Source: Blepharisma stoltei
Taxonomy: Eukaryota; Ciliophora; Heterotrichea; Heterotrichida; Blepharismidae
Assembly: GCA_914767885.1 (NCBI GenBank)
Contig: CAJZBQ010000052.1
Location: forward strand, 94,501 to 158,500
Reading direction: 5' to 3'
Length of the DNA: 64,000 nt
Of the stretch, positions 1 to 10,370 are shown piece by piece. Positions within the stretch are counted from its first letter, which is position 1. Every line of letters begins with the position of its first letter. The translations under genes were made by a program, and so were the position numbers. The notes below the pieces were generated by a model. The model saw only the letters and a list, made by a program, of their open reading frames with translations, was not told the DNA's origin and did not search any database.

Positions 1-1774
1 CATGCAACTGATTGATATCTTCAAAATTATTTTCTTTCTTTGTCTCTTCATTTTTTCGCTTTTCCATTTCTTCATATATTTTTTGATATTTTTCAGCTTC
101 TTCTAACTTTGCTTCTCTAAATTCAGTATCTCAGAAAATCTTCATAAGAATTTTAGCGCAGTAATACGGATCATTATAATCAACATTACTTAGACGAAAG
201 CTATGAGCATATATTTCAAACAAAAATTCCATCTCAAATAAATCGTAATAATTGCTGCTCTGCAGATATTTAATTAGAAGCTCAATAAATCTTATGAAAT
301 ATTCTGGAGCTCTTGTAGCTGAATATTCCGTATGCAACTCCTCGAGAGTTTCTAAAAACCATGCTTTATAAGATTTCTCTCCTTTTATTCCTTGATTATT
401 ATTTGCATTTGCTGCTATAAAATTGGAAATCTCTTTCCAAGCTTTAGGTAGAAATTGGAAAATCAATGAAAATATCCTCTCTCTGTTTATGTATCCTTTA
501 ACACGATTATAGGCATTCTCGAAAATTTTGAGGGCGAAATTCATTGCTAATTCCTCAAACTCTTCATAAAAACTCTGGCTGACATAAGTTAGCAGCAAAA
601 GTTCTAGCATAATTTTTTCAGCATGTAAAATATTATTATGTCAGCTATCCATTTCTCAAACTTTTGAAAAGTAGTTTTTTAAGAACTTTTGGTCACATGA
701 GTTACTTTCTATTTGATATCTAGCTAAATAACTAAGACTTTCTCTTCATAATTTTGGTGAGTCAAACAATTTGAAAAGCTCAGATTCTCTGACGATAAAC
801 TCTATGTTTTTTCGTTTTTTATTTTCCATGTATCATTGGAGTAGATTTATAATTTCTGCAATATAATATGATACATCGTTTTCATTATTGATCATTTCTG
901 TAGCCTTTTCCCTGTAAAAATTTACACAAAATGACATACAGTATTTACTCTTTCCAAAAAATGCATATTTATCAGATTTTATGTAGAGACTGCTTTCTAA
1001 TTGCTTTTCTTTTTGAAGAATAAGCTGGAGAAGCTCCTTGGACTTTCTTTTTTTGAGTTTTTTGAGTATTTTTAATTTTTCCTCACTTTTATCTTCTTCA
1101 TCGAGCTTTATAGTTATATTAAAATACCGATTTAAAGCAGGAAAGATGTAGTTTCATGTTTCTTCTGCCGAAATAAGTTCTAGCACTTTTTTCCAAAAGT
1201 CTAATTCAAAGTCAAAATTGAGATTTTTGACAAGCATGAAATTCAAAAATTGCAAAAACCTCCTTAGCAGCAAGTCCATATATAATCCTGAGTTATCTTC
1301 AGTAATAAATCTGAAGAAGTTTGTTTGGAAAAACGATGTGATTGCTGTAAACATTTCTTGGTTAAAACAATTATTGTCTATTTTAGCAGCGAAGCAAAAG
1401 AGTGTGAGAATCTTTATTACTGCATCTATTCAGCATTCACCTCTAATTTCTATTAATTTTATTATTGAGCCAACAAGATCTGACAAAGAGGCTTCTAGTG
1501 ACTTCAAAAAATCTTCTTTAATCATGCTATGGTAATTTAGCATTGATCCCAGACAATAAAGATCAGATTGGCTTTGCAAGTTTTGAGCTTGGGAGGGTTG
1601 CAGAAGCAAAGATTTTACAATTTGATCTATTTGGGAAAGTTCTGGCTCACTTAATGTTTGCTCGTTCCAGACTTCTGACGACTCTGGATCGCTTTCTGAC
1701 AATCGTGTAATCAAATTTCTTATCATTTGATAAAGATCAGACTCTGATATACCTGGATTTTCATTCGTTTGCAT
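1..1774 (-). CDS. Large unknown protein, copy 1 (3' end outside window)
   Basis: Reading TGA as Trp, the minus strand is one open frame from about 1849 to the window edge, more than 590 residues, with at least seven TGA codons. I place the start at the ATG at 1774 (MQTNEN..) because it is kept in the second copy at 36.6 kb; the frame is open upstream to about 1849 but has no ATG there. The protein is helical and Lys/Glu-rich, with no signal peptide and no domain I recognise. Residues near the window edge are strongly charged and probably coiled coil. The paralogue at 36590-38938 is in opposite orientation and decayed, so this copy is probably the functional one. It is divergent from a kelch-gene remnant at 1928, an arrangement repeated at 35.9-36.6 kb. 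Function unknown. Confidence 0.7.
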
Positions 1775-1927
1775 GGTTCTTCTAGCAAATAATAATGGAA
1801 AATTAATATTATTAACCCTGATTCTATCTAATATTAATAAAAATAACAAGGTCTGATGTAATGATTTTAACAGAAAAAATTAATTTTTGCTAAGAGCATT
1901 CATATGGTGATAATTTCATTATTATAA

Positions 1928-2010
1928 ATGGCAGACTTATATTTAAAAGAGCACAGTGAATAGATTCCTCGTAAGACAATTTTAAGGTAGAGTCAAAACT
2001 CTCTCATAAA
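1928..2010 (+). pseudogene. Remnant of kelch-like gene 5' end
   Basis: An ATG at 1928 opens 11 codons (MADLYLKEHSE) and then TAG. The first residues match the start of the three kelch-like genes at 31553, 33546 and 35933 (MADLYLEEQ or MADLYSEEH). The next 50 bp resemble the sequence following the start codon region of the third copy (35.9 kb, minus strand). Only this 5' piece is present, so it is a broken paralogue. Its position, divergent from the large gene at 1-1774, mirrors the arrangement at 35.9-36.6 kb. Confidence 0.55.
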
Positions 2011-2329
2011 TCGGGTATTAGTAATTTATCACCAATAATAGAATAGTATCCTTTACTCTGTTTATAGACTACTGCTTGATAATGCATATATATAGCAACC
2101 CAATCAATATTCTTGAATCAGCTCAATTCAAACATTGCATAATCATAAGATTCATTAGGTTTAGCCTAACTATCAATCTAGGCCAGTAGCACCAAGGTAT
2201 GGGTTAATTTTTTTGCTAATTGAAAGCTTTATTAAATTAAAATAAATAACTCCATTCAAATAAATATTAGATTTTAGAGAGTTGCTATTTATTAAATAAT
2301 TATTTACTTGCTGAGTCAGATAATCTTAA
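2011..2329. other. Intergenic, no gene seen
   Basis: AT-rich spacer between the kelch remnant and SEC13. I see no open frame or recognisable repeat. It must hold the SEC13 upstream region. Confidence 0.4.
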
Positions 2330-4119
2330 ATGGTGAAATCTATTTAGTCAGGAAGCTTCGATACAAGACATGAAGGTGCTATAAACGATGCCCAGTTCGA
2401 CTATTACGGAAGACAGCTCGCAACATGCTCTCAAGACGGACACATAAAGATATTCCTCACAAAAGAAGATGACCAAATGCAACAAGTCGCAAACCTCCAA
2501 CATCACCAAGGCTCAGTCCTGGCTCTTTCATGGTCACATCCTAAAGTTTAAGTTAAAGATAACTCTTCAAGTCCCGTAGTTCTTGATCCCAGGTTGGACC
2601 ACAGCTATGAATAATGGCAGGTGGGTTGGCCTAACCGTCGACCTTAGGACCTCTCTAATCCATGCTAGACTCAGTATAGGCCTATTCTATTTAGTCGAAA
2701 CTCTCAAGAAGCCTTGGACTTCTCTCTGAGATCGGATATTGGACCTGAGCCCTACCCTAACTGACGTTTTTAATCGTTGGCCACATCCTAAATTTTTGGC
2801 TCTCTATTAGCTTCCTGTGGAGTGGACCGAAAGGTGCTCGTTTGGAAAGAAATGTCCTCAAATTCCTGAAATGTCGTATACGAATATGATAATCACGAAG
2901 GACCTATAAATTGTATAGCTTGGGGACCCTGGGAATATGACTTGACTCTTCTTGCCGGTTCTTTAGATGGCTCTGTTTCTGTAATCAGCAGGACTTCTGA
3001 AGACAGATGGGAAGCCATGAAGTTTACCGCTCATGAAGGCGGTGTTTATGCAGTCTCCTGGGCTCCAGCTACCTCTTTAAGCTTGCTTGAAAGTGAAGAA
3101 TCTTATTTAGTAAAGCGTTTTGTGTCAGGAGGAGCTGATAATCTAGTAAAAGTTTGGACATGGGCTGATGAACATTATGACTGTACGCCATTAGATTTGC
3201 ATACAAGGTGTGTCAGAGATGTCGCATGGTGCCCAAGTTTAGGGATGGCGAGGGATATGTTTGCCAGTTGTAGCGAAGATGCGACCGTTGCGATATGGAC
3301 AAATTCGAGTGACAGCGGGAAATGGAAATCCAAGTGTGTGCTGAAGCTGAAATACCCGATTTGGAGGGTTAGTTGGTCGGTTGCTGGAAATGTGCTGGCG
3401 GTCAGTGCATATGATAATATTACGAGACTGTTAAAAGAAGCTCCTGATGAGACTTGGGAAGTTGTATCGACTATTAATGAGAACGGACAACAGTCAAATG
3501 AAGATCATATTCAATTAGGATTAGATTAGATTAGATTAGATTAGATTAGATTAAAGCTGTGTATTTATAGTCCCCACTTCCAAAGTCTTCGCATTCCGCA
3601 GCGGAACCGCTGCGGGGTGGGCTCCCTTAAGGCACTCAAGCCCGGGCCGAAACCCCCGGTTTCTCGGTAGTGGCAATTTCCCTCCTGATCCGGGTCATAC
3701 GGATTTTGCCGGGAACCACCAATTTCCAACTTGAGGCCATGTCTACCCAACCCTGCTCGCCTCTGGCCAGATCGCCCCTTTTGATCGGGACCCTTTTCGA
3801 CTGGAGAGACTTGTGCCCTTGAGATCTGTGTCGAGCTTCGCCTCCCCTCTTTCCCGGATCATCTCCAAGAAAGAACTCAACCCCCTGCCTCTTTCGGACA
3901 CAGAGTCTGGACCTCGGCGCTACTGGCAAAAAGAATGCGAAAAACTGCTGCCTGGGTCAAGTCCCAAAATCAGCGGAAATTGGGCTGGCCTCGAGGCTAA
4001 CTCTTCCCTTGAGTAGCTCTCCGATCCAAAAACCACGTCCGGTATACATAAGGACACCCGCCACGGAAGGACGGGTCGCTCGTCTCCGGCCATTTTATGT
4101 ATATATTCAATTAGGATAA
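2330..4119 (+). CDS. SEC13: SEC13-like WD40 protein
   Basis: Beta-propeller subunit expected in the COPII outer coat and the nuclear pore Y-complex. The start codon at 2330 is followed at once by a 15-nt intron (2333-2347, GTG..TAG), then SGSFDTRHEG, where Sec13 proteins begin. WD repeats run to the end, including DAQFDYYGRQLATCSQDG, a VRDVAWCPSLG repeat and a VSWSVAGNVLAVS repeat. The TGA in NSWNVVYEYD is Trp. Two insertions break the gene. One at about 2545-2795 lies in the WSHPK..GSLLASCG repeat. The other, at 3522-4117, falls one base into the stop codon, so that removal gives QLG-TAA ending at 4119. Length without insertions is about 300 residues, normal for Sec13. Oddity: the usual Trp of the last WD repeat is Leu (RLLKEAPDETW). 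Confidence 0.88.
2545..2795. mobile_element. Short retroposon-like insertion, family B, in SEC13 exon
   Basis: About 240 bp, GC-richer than the host, inserted inside a WD repeat. CACATCCTAAA occurs at both edges (2537-2547 and about 2783-2793). A related copy lies at 63425-63655: both share TAACCGTCGA, an ACTCTCAAG block and a CCCTAACTG end. The exact excision edge is unresolved; a join through the TTT next to the repeat restores HPK-VF-GSLLAS in frame. Confidence 0.65.
3522..4117 (-). mobile_element. Retroposon-like insertion, family A, at SEC13 stop codon
   Basis: About 596 bp, GC-rich, flanked by the 15-bp direct repeat ATATTCAATTAGGAT (3507-3521 and 4103-4117). The plus-strand left end is a (TTAGA)n run, so the element reads on the minus strand with a (TAATC)n tail. 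The head near 4030-4105 has an outer inverted repeat ATACATAA/TTATGTAT around a smaller hairpin (ACCCG/CGGGT). It lies at the SEC13 stop; precise removal recreates TAA. Confidence 0.75.
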
Positions 4120-4152
4120 TAAATAATATTTCTGTTTTAAAAAATTAAAAAG

Positions 4153-4225
4153 TACAAGCGGCGGGGATTGAACCCGCGACCTTCTGCGTGTAAGGCAGAT
4201 GTGATAACCACTACACTACACTTGC
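4153..4225 (-). tRNA. tRNA-Val (anticodon UAC)
   Basis: On the minus strand a 7-bp acceptor stem (GCAAGTG with CGCTTGT, first pair G-U), D-arm GTGTAGTGGTTATCAC, anticodon arm CTGCC-TTACACG-CAG with anticodon TAC, and T-arm GCGGGTTCAATCCCCGC make a complete 73-nt cloverleaf including the discriminator. No intron. Near-identical in layout to the tRNA-Val(AAC) at 48302. Confidence 0.95.
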
Positions 4226-4534
4226 TCTTGGGCTATTAAATGAAAAGCTCTATAAATAGTAAAGATTTATTCCTTTAACAGATAATAAATGTTTACATTT
4301 TAAAATAACAATTGATAATATAAAAATTTATTTTGTATAGGGATTATAATTTTGACTGAAAAGGCAGTGATATAGCTTAATTAATAAGAAAATTAAATTA
4401 GAACAGTCAAATCTTTATTTTCGGTATTTGTTTATATAAACTGATTATTTAGGTTTCCTAGCTAAAACACTTCTGAATATTATATTATTTATAAAATCTG
4501 CCTATTTATATGAATTTTTTACATATTTAAATTT

Positions 4535-7500
4535 ATGAGTAGGAGGTTTTTAGAAGAATGAGATTCAATAATTTTGGAGCATTCGGCAAATTTTAAAAGT
4601 CCAAGCATTCCCAATTCAAGAAACTCCACCTGCACCGTCACCTCAGAGGAAAATTTCGACACAAAATTCCCAGACTGGGAGTTAATCAACGACAAAACTT
4701 TTTCGCGGCTTCAATCACTTCTTGAAGAACAAGACCGAGCCTATTTAGACAAAAAAACAATCCAGCAAGCCAAACGAATATTAATGGCGGACAAAGACAT
4801 CCCAATAGAAGCCGCAAACTCCTTAATCCACACAATTGAAAATTTAATCTCCCAAGAAAAGAAATACCTTAACCAAAGGAAATCTGACCTTTCTCTTATT
4901 TCAACCCACCCTACTACTCCAAAATCCACATTTTCCCCATTTAGTGCTGGGACTCCTATAGAGATGTGAGACGAGCCTGATAAAGAAAAAGAAGAGCTCT
5001 ATATCAGGTTCAAAAATCTTTATGACTTTTTAGTATTTTTGTACCACCAGCAAACCGAAAAACGAAACTCAGTAAGATCTGCCTCAATCCAAGCTGATTT
5101 AAAAACTCAAAAACCTATGGATTTATCTGTAAAAGATTTAATTGAGACTGATATCCCACGTTGTTCTCGGTATTCTCAAACAGTTCCTGAACCAAAAGAC
5201 AATTCTATCTATAATAAAGCTGCCAAGCTTGAACAGGACAATATTGCTTTAATTTCCCAAAATTCTGATTTAAAAGAAAACTTGGAAATTATGCAGTTTG
5301 AGTTAAAAAATACAATAAAATTGCTTGAAAAATGCAAGAAATTCAAAATAAAAACAGAAGAGCTTATGAATGATTTAGACGAGGAATTAAAATCAATTAA
5401 AGAAAGCTTGGAAAATCAAGAGGTTGGTGAGGAGGAGTATTGGTGTGGAGTCAGCGAAATTATTGGAAATGCTGTAGATGAATTTAATGAAGCAAATGAG
5501 GAGTATGAGGAAGAAAGCAATTATGAAGCAGAAATTGAGAGCAAAAAAGATGAAATTATTGGTCTATTGCAGAATAAAGTAGAAGAACTGACTGAGGTTT
5601 CTAAAGGATATAAAGAATTTTCTGATAAATTAGCAGAGGAGCATCAATATTTGCTTGAAAAAATGAGCAGAGAAGTAAATAATAGTGAAATTCAATGCGA
5701 CTTGGAAAAGGAGAGTGATAAGCCAATAATTGATAATAGTAAGGAGCTTCTTGAAAAGGATAAAAAAATAGAAAAGCTAGTCCTTGAAAACACAGAAATT
5801 TCCCAAAAATACACCTTCATGCAAAGAGAACTAGAAGAAATGAAAAAATCAAACGAAGTCTACCAAAAACAGCTGCAGCACAAAGAAGAGGACTATAAAA
5901 ATCTTTCTATTTCTCTCGCAAGTATAAGGCAAGATTTATCCAATAGAATTAAATCAGAAGAAGATTTGCTAGCTGAAAATAAATTTCTTATATAATTTAA
6001 TGGTGCGGTGAGCCAACCTACCCCATTAGCACCTGTATCTGGGAAACCCAGAGGGAGAATGGTGTTCGGTAGTGTGTATCTGGCCAGATTCTAATGGTTT
6101 GATGGAGCGCAATGCTAGGCCAGACTGAAGGCAGCTTGCTCTTGTTCAAGGTTTGCCTCTGGAGAAGATGCAAGCTTGTTTTGTTAAGGAAAGCCTTGCA
6201 AATTCCTTTGTACCAATCTAGAGAAATAAATGGTGGCGTCGACGAAAGATGATCTCCTAGGGGCATTCCCTGTGGAACAGATCGGACCCATCCTGATGAA
6301 ACTGAAAGCAGGGCTTCTGTCACTTTTTCAAATAGGCCTTCATGTTTGTGGAAGCCTTACCGAAGAGGGAAGTTTCGTTTTCTCCCTGGAAGGTTTTACT
6401 GCCCTTGTCAGGTGGGTTAGACAGCTTTTTCCTCTCACATAGTCTTCGTCAATCGGGACTCTCGGGGCATCTAATAGAGAGTTGCTCTGATCTAGGGAGT
6501 TGATCCTTAGGTTAGGTGAGTCTCACCAGAAAACTAAAGGGCGGAATATTGGTTAGGCCTTACACCATTTGCACTCTGAAGTTTCTGGAGCCAAGGTAGT
6601 CTGGCAAGCCCAAGTCAGGGTACGACACAATGAACTATCCAGCTGCACCCAAATTAGTGTGCGAGCCCATTTTAGAGGAGCATAGTCGATATACAACGGC
6701 AAGCAGCGTGAAGCAAAGTGGAGAAAAATACCCATTCGATGTATCACATGGAGTTGTTCTGTTATCTTAACTAAGAACTAATAAAATAAACTTCTCTCTA
6801 GCCAAGTTAAAGCTTTACGTGAAAGCATGCCCGAAAAAAATGACAAAGTAAAAGTCCATTTATTAGAATGTGAAAACGAAAGCATGTCACGACAAATAGC
6901 AGCTTTAACAAAATCAAATTCAGCCCTACAAGAAAGCAATGCAAATCTTTCTGCTATCTTGTCTGACTCAAAAGGAAAAACAAAAAGTTTTGCTCAAACA
7001 CAAGAAGAAATCAATATTTTGAAAAAAAAATTGAAAGAAAAAACTGATGACAGCAAAAGAATCCAATCAAGGATTAAACTGCTAGAAGAAGAAAGAAGTA
7101 ATATGAAAAAGCAGCTAGATTTGCAAAAAGAAATAGAAGAAGAAACTAAATCAAGCAAAGATTTAGCATTAAAACAAAAATCACAAATGAAAAGAATGAA
7201 AGAAAAATGCGATTTTCTTGAAACTGAAAACAAAAAATTGGAGGTAAATTTTATATAAAAAAAACTATATCCTTTTTTATAGAAAAAAATAAGAAAAATG
7301 GCAATATCCAAAAATTGGCAGAAAATTCAAATTTATCTCAAGAGCAGATTAATGAATTAAAACTTCAAATCGCAAAGCTTGAGAAAACAGTAATTGGAAA
7401 AGACAAAGTGATATTAGATTTTGATAAAAAAATGAGCATTTTGCAGATTGATATAAATAATAAAACAGATTTAATTGATGAGCTCAAAGACAAAATAAAT

Positions 7501-7656
7501 CAAAAAAATGAAGGGGAAAATGATCTGCAAGAAGAAATCGACAGGCTAAAAGAAGAAATTAATAAATTAAAATCCAGTCAAGCTCCACTGCACAAAAGTA
7601 ATCCAGAATCAGAAGACCATGCTTACTTTGAAGAATGGCTTTCTACTATAAGATAA
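4535..7656 (+). CDS. Long coiled-coil protein
   Basis: The start ATG at 4535 gives MSRRFLEEWDSII.., with TGA as Trp at 4559; another TGA near 4967 is also read through. The N-terminal 150 residues are Ser/Pro-rich; from about 5180 onward nearly everything is heptad-like Lys/Glu/Leu coiled coil. It ends with HAYFEEWLSTIR and TAA at 7656. Two insertions interrupt it: a GC-rich element at about 5996-6795 (join AEN-KLL-SSQVKALRES) and a 77-bp segment at 7242-7318 (join ETENKKL-AENSNLSQ). Joined length is about 760 residues. No motor or membrane segment is seen; a cytoskeletal or scaffold role is plausible but cannot be read from sequence. The SNARE gene follows 58 bp downstream on the same strand. 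Confidence 0.75.
5996..6795 (+). mobile_element. Retroposon-like insertion in coiled-coil gene
   Basis: About 800 bp of GC-richer sequence between imperfect direct repeats (AAAATAAATTTCT at about 5979 and AAAATAAACTTCT at about 6785). The first 60 bp resemble the element at 17.9 kb (CCAACCTACC..) and carry a perfect 6-bp hairpin, TCTGGG-AAA-CCCAGA. The size suggests either a long copy or two elements. Removal restores the frame. Confidence 0.6.
7242..7318. other. Short IES, 77 bp
   Basis: AT-rich segment with stops in all useful frames, between direct repeats CAAAAAATTGG (7231-7241) and CCAAAAATTGG (7308-7318). Joining at the repeat gives an uninterrupted coiled coil. The bounding repeat does not contain TA, unlike most others here. 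Confidence 0.6.
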
Positions 7657-7714
7657 TGAAATATTTTTTGAATTTTATTTTAATCCGTTTTTAATTCCAA
7701 TATTTTCATAAATT

Positions 7715-8338
7715 ATGCTGCAAAGCTACGAGCAAGACTTTCTGAAAATCCTAATAGAATGCCGAACAATCATCGTGAGGCCAGACAAAGACGCTCTCCT
7801 AAAGCTCCACAAAGACCTAAATGAAGCCCAAAAATTGCTAAAACAGATGGAATTTGAAGCCTCAATGATGCCTTTTATAGCAAAATCTCAATTGCAAACT
7901 AGAATCAAAAGACATGAAGGCGACTGAAAAGAGCTGATGCAAAGAGTAAAAGAAGAAGAACGAAAAATCGCAGAAAATATCAACAGAGAAGTCCTAATGG
8001 GACAAGCACTTAAAAATGAGCCAGTTCAAGACAAAAGGTTGACAGAGTCTCATAAGCTGCTAGCAGACCAAGGAGACAGGCTAGAACAAGGGAAAAAAAT
8101 GGCTTTGGAGTCTGAATCCATCGCAATCAACACTATGACCACACTAAAAATGCAGAGAGAACAGATTTACAGAGCTTCTTACGGCGCTCAAGATATTTCA
8201 GAAAATTTAGGGAAATCTAATAAAATGATAGCTGCAATGCACAGAAGGGCTCTGACGAATAAAATGATAATGATTGCGATCATTATTCTGCTGGTTATGA
8301 CTATTGTTGTTGTCTTTTATATGAAATTTCTTAAGTAA
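7715..8338 (+). CDS. VTI1: Vti1-type Qb-SNARE
   Basis: About 207 residues, single-pass tail-anchored SNARE acting in Golgi/endosome membrane fusion. The N-terminal half is a helical bundle like the Vti1 Habc region. The TGA at 7925-7927 is Trp (RHEGDWKELMQ). The SNARE motif runs from about residue 120 to 180, with the central Gln in the typical LKMQREQIYRA context and the ending NKMIAAMHRRALTNK of the Vti1 family. A hydrophobic tail (IMIAIIILLVMTIVVVFYM) follows and ends four residues later. No insertion is seen. It lies between the coiled-coil gene and the unknown gene at 8359, which starts only 20 bp downstream. Confidence 0.85.
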
Positions 8339-8358
8339 ATAGAAAATTTATAGTAAAT

Positions 8359-9477
8359 ATGAGCAATGCAAAAGAGGTAGAAAAGATGTGTAGGGATATT
8401 GACAGGAAAACTGGAAATGTGGATGAGTGTTTGAAAGTTATTAAAGAATCTATAGCAAAAAGAGTTCCAGGGCTTAATATGCTGTATAAAAATTATAAGC
8501 AATATTGGATATTGGTATATGAGTGTGGGCTAGAGCTGGAAAGTATAGAAGATGCAATGAATATTAATGAAAAAGACAGAGTAAATTATATTTTGTCAGC
8601 AAAGCCATCAAAGTTTGAGAAATGGGCAAAACTGCTTGATATTGCTGACGTTATTGAGTATATAGAATCTCAGTCAAAAAATTATTTAATTCTACTCAAT
8701 AAATTGCCAAAGACTGACCAATATGATAGCGCTGTCCAAGACTCCTTATTAAAAACACTTATATTTCATCCTCATCCTGAAGAATTTGCGAAATCGCCGA
8801 TAAAACTCCACAAGTTACCAAATGAAGAATCCCTTTCAAAAATGCGCCTTGAAAATATGCAAGTTTTACTCGCAATAAGTGAGCCTATAATAACAGCAAA
8901 TTTATTGGATTTTTATAATAAAACAGCTCAAAACCATTATTTTGAAGACTATATAATTTCAAACTACCATGACCTAGGCACAGCTTTGGTACAAAACCAG
9001 ACAGAAAATTTACTAGAAACATTAGAATACACAGTTAGTTTAGACAATATTCAAGTAATCCTGCATATTTTGAGCCATTATTCTATTGAATTATCATCTA
9101 AATGTTTTTACTTTGCAGCGAAAAATGCTTTAATTGAGTATATGGCCCCCCCTTGTATTTCTCAAAGGCTTCTTCCTTATGAAATGGAGTCTTGCTTGGA
9201 CGCTATGAACTCTGATGAGCTTTCTGAGCTGAAAAAATTTATTTTTAGCAAGATGTTGTCTATAGATTCACAAAACTCGATGGGAAAACTTATACAAAGT
9301 AGAGGAGTTGACTGCTTTATGGAGCTTGAACTGAGCGAATTCAAATTAAAGTGGATAAAAAAGCTAAATGAAGATCAGCAAATAGAAATGCTGCATGCAA
9401 AGAAGATTGAAGACGCAATTGAGGTTGTAGGAGCTTTTCATGCAAGCTTAGAAAAACAAAAAAACTTAATGAGTTAA
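8359..9477 (+). CDS. Hypothetical helical protein
   Basis: Uninterrupted 372-residue frame from ATG at 8359 to TAA. Predicted all-helical, rich in Leu, Lys and Glu, with no transmembrane or signal segment and no catalytic motif I recognise. The spacing of Leu-rich helices is reminiscent of alpha-solenoid repeats, but I cannot assign a family. It starts 20 bp after the Vti1-like gene on the same strand. Confidence 0.75.
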   Translation: MSNAKEVEKMCRDIDRKTGNVDECLKVIKESIAKRVPGLNMLYKNYKQYWILVYECGLELESIEDAMNINEKDRVNYILSAKPSKFEKWAKLLDIADVIEYIESQSKNYLILLNKLPKTDQYDSAVQDSLLKTLIFHPHPEEFAKSPIKLHKLPNEESLSKMRLENMQVLLAISEPIITANLLDFYNKTAQNHYFEDYIISNYHDLGTALVQNQTENLLETLEYTVSLDNIQVILHILSHYSIELSSKCFYFAAKNALIEYMAPPCISQRLLPYEMESCLDAMNSDELSELKKFIFSKMLSIDSQNSMGKLIQSRGVDCFMELELSEFKLKWIKKLNEDQQIEMLHAKKIEDAIEVVGAFHASLEKQKNLMS

Positions 9478-9776
9478 TTATATATTTTTTTAGAAATTGA
9501 ATTTTAATTAATCATAATAACGAAAAATTTATTCTTTATAGTTAATTAATTTAACAAGAATGAGCAGCTGATTTAGAGTGTTTTATAATAAAATCATGAA
9601 GAAAACATTTATCAAGCTGTTGATTGCTTTATAAAATAATAAATTAGAAAATTCAAGCCTATCAAAAATAATTAAAGTAAAACATCACATAATTGTAATG
9701 AAAAATGCAAAATTGATATAAATAATTAATTGCAGTCATCATTAAATTAGTTTTTAATGCTAATTTTATATTATTA
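9478..9776. other. Intergenic AT-rich spacer
   Basis: About 300 bp of very AT-rich sequence with no open frame or recognisable repeat; presumably the upstream region of the gene at 9777. Confidence 0.4.
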
Positions 9777-10169
9777 ATGGGAAACACATGCTGCACAGGA
9801 AGGCTTAATCATGGCCCATTACACAATGAAAAAGATAATATTAAAAATACCAGCAAAATTTCTCACAAAAGAAAGAAATCTCAGCACAAGTCGTTCGAAG
9901 AAAGAAGACCTTCCAAGCAGTTCAAAGGAAAATCTTCTCCAAAACACCTTAAAACTTCTTTAGAACTAAAAAAATTAGCGAAACAGTTAAACCAAGAAGC
10001 ACCAAAGCATGTAAGATTCGAAAAAACTGAGTCAATAAGAAATGCTAATGAAGAAAAATTTAAAAGTGACCCTTTTGAAAGCCAAGAAATATTGCTCCAT
10101 TACCACTTATTCCCCCACCCTCCAAGCGAACAAAACCATTGGAAAAATAAAAAAAGCCCACACTCTTAA
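9777..10169 (+). CDS. Small N-myristoylated/palmitoylated basic protein
   Basis: 130 residues beginning MGNTCCTG. Gly2 with Asn3 and Thr4 fits an N-myristoylation signal, and Cys5-Cys6 are typical palmitoylation partners, so membrane anchoring is likely. The rest is very Lys/Ser/His-rich and low in hydrophobics, probably disordered. No known domain. Complete frame, no insertion. Confidence 0.7.
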   Translation: MGNTCCTGRLNHGPLHNEKDNIKNTSKISHKRKKSQHKSFEERRPSKQFKGKSSPKHLKTSLELKKLAKQLNQEAPKHVRFEKTESIRNANEEKFKSDPFESQEILLHYHLFPHPPSEQNHWKNKKSPHS

Positions 10170-10184
10170 CTTTATATAAAAGAA

Positions 10185-10325
10185 AATTAATATAATGAAA
10201 TCTCTAGCTAATTCTGTTTAATTTAAAAAAACAAACTCACATTTAAAAACATAAATTTTTTTAAATTAAATAAATATTTGCTTTAATTTTTTTGCGAATT
10301 CTCAAAATAACATTTACTATATTAA
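10185..10325 (-). repeat. Degenerate family 1 MITE remnant
   Basis: The segment TAATGAAATCTCTAGCTAAT followed by TCTGTTTAATTT and an AT-rich block with AAATATTTGCTTT matches the internal part of the intact elements (for example the reverse-oriented copy at 56333-56722). The GC-rich ends are gone. Confidence 0.55.
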
Positions 10326-10370
10326 TAAATTTAAAAAAAAAAACCTTTCTTTAAAAATTTTTTGTTCCTC

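Noticed and set aside
3515..3550. Telomere-like (TTAGA)n run
   Set aside because: Only about six units, internal, next to a target duplication; other copies of the element class have different units, so it is a retroposon tail.
3565..4016. GC-rich open frames of 60-97 codons on both strands
   Set aside because: They lie inside the retroposon-like element at 3522-4117, differ between copies and show no family similarity; they are chance frames in GC-rich DNA.
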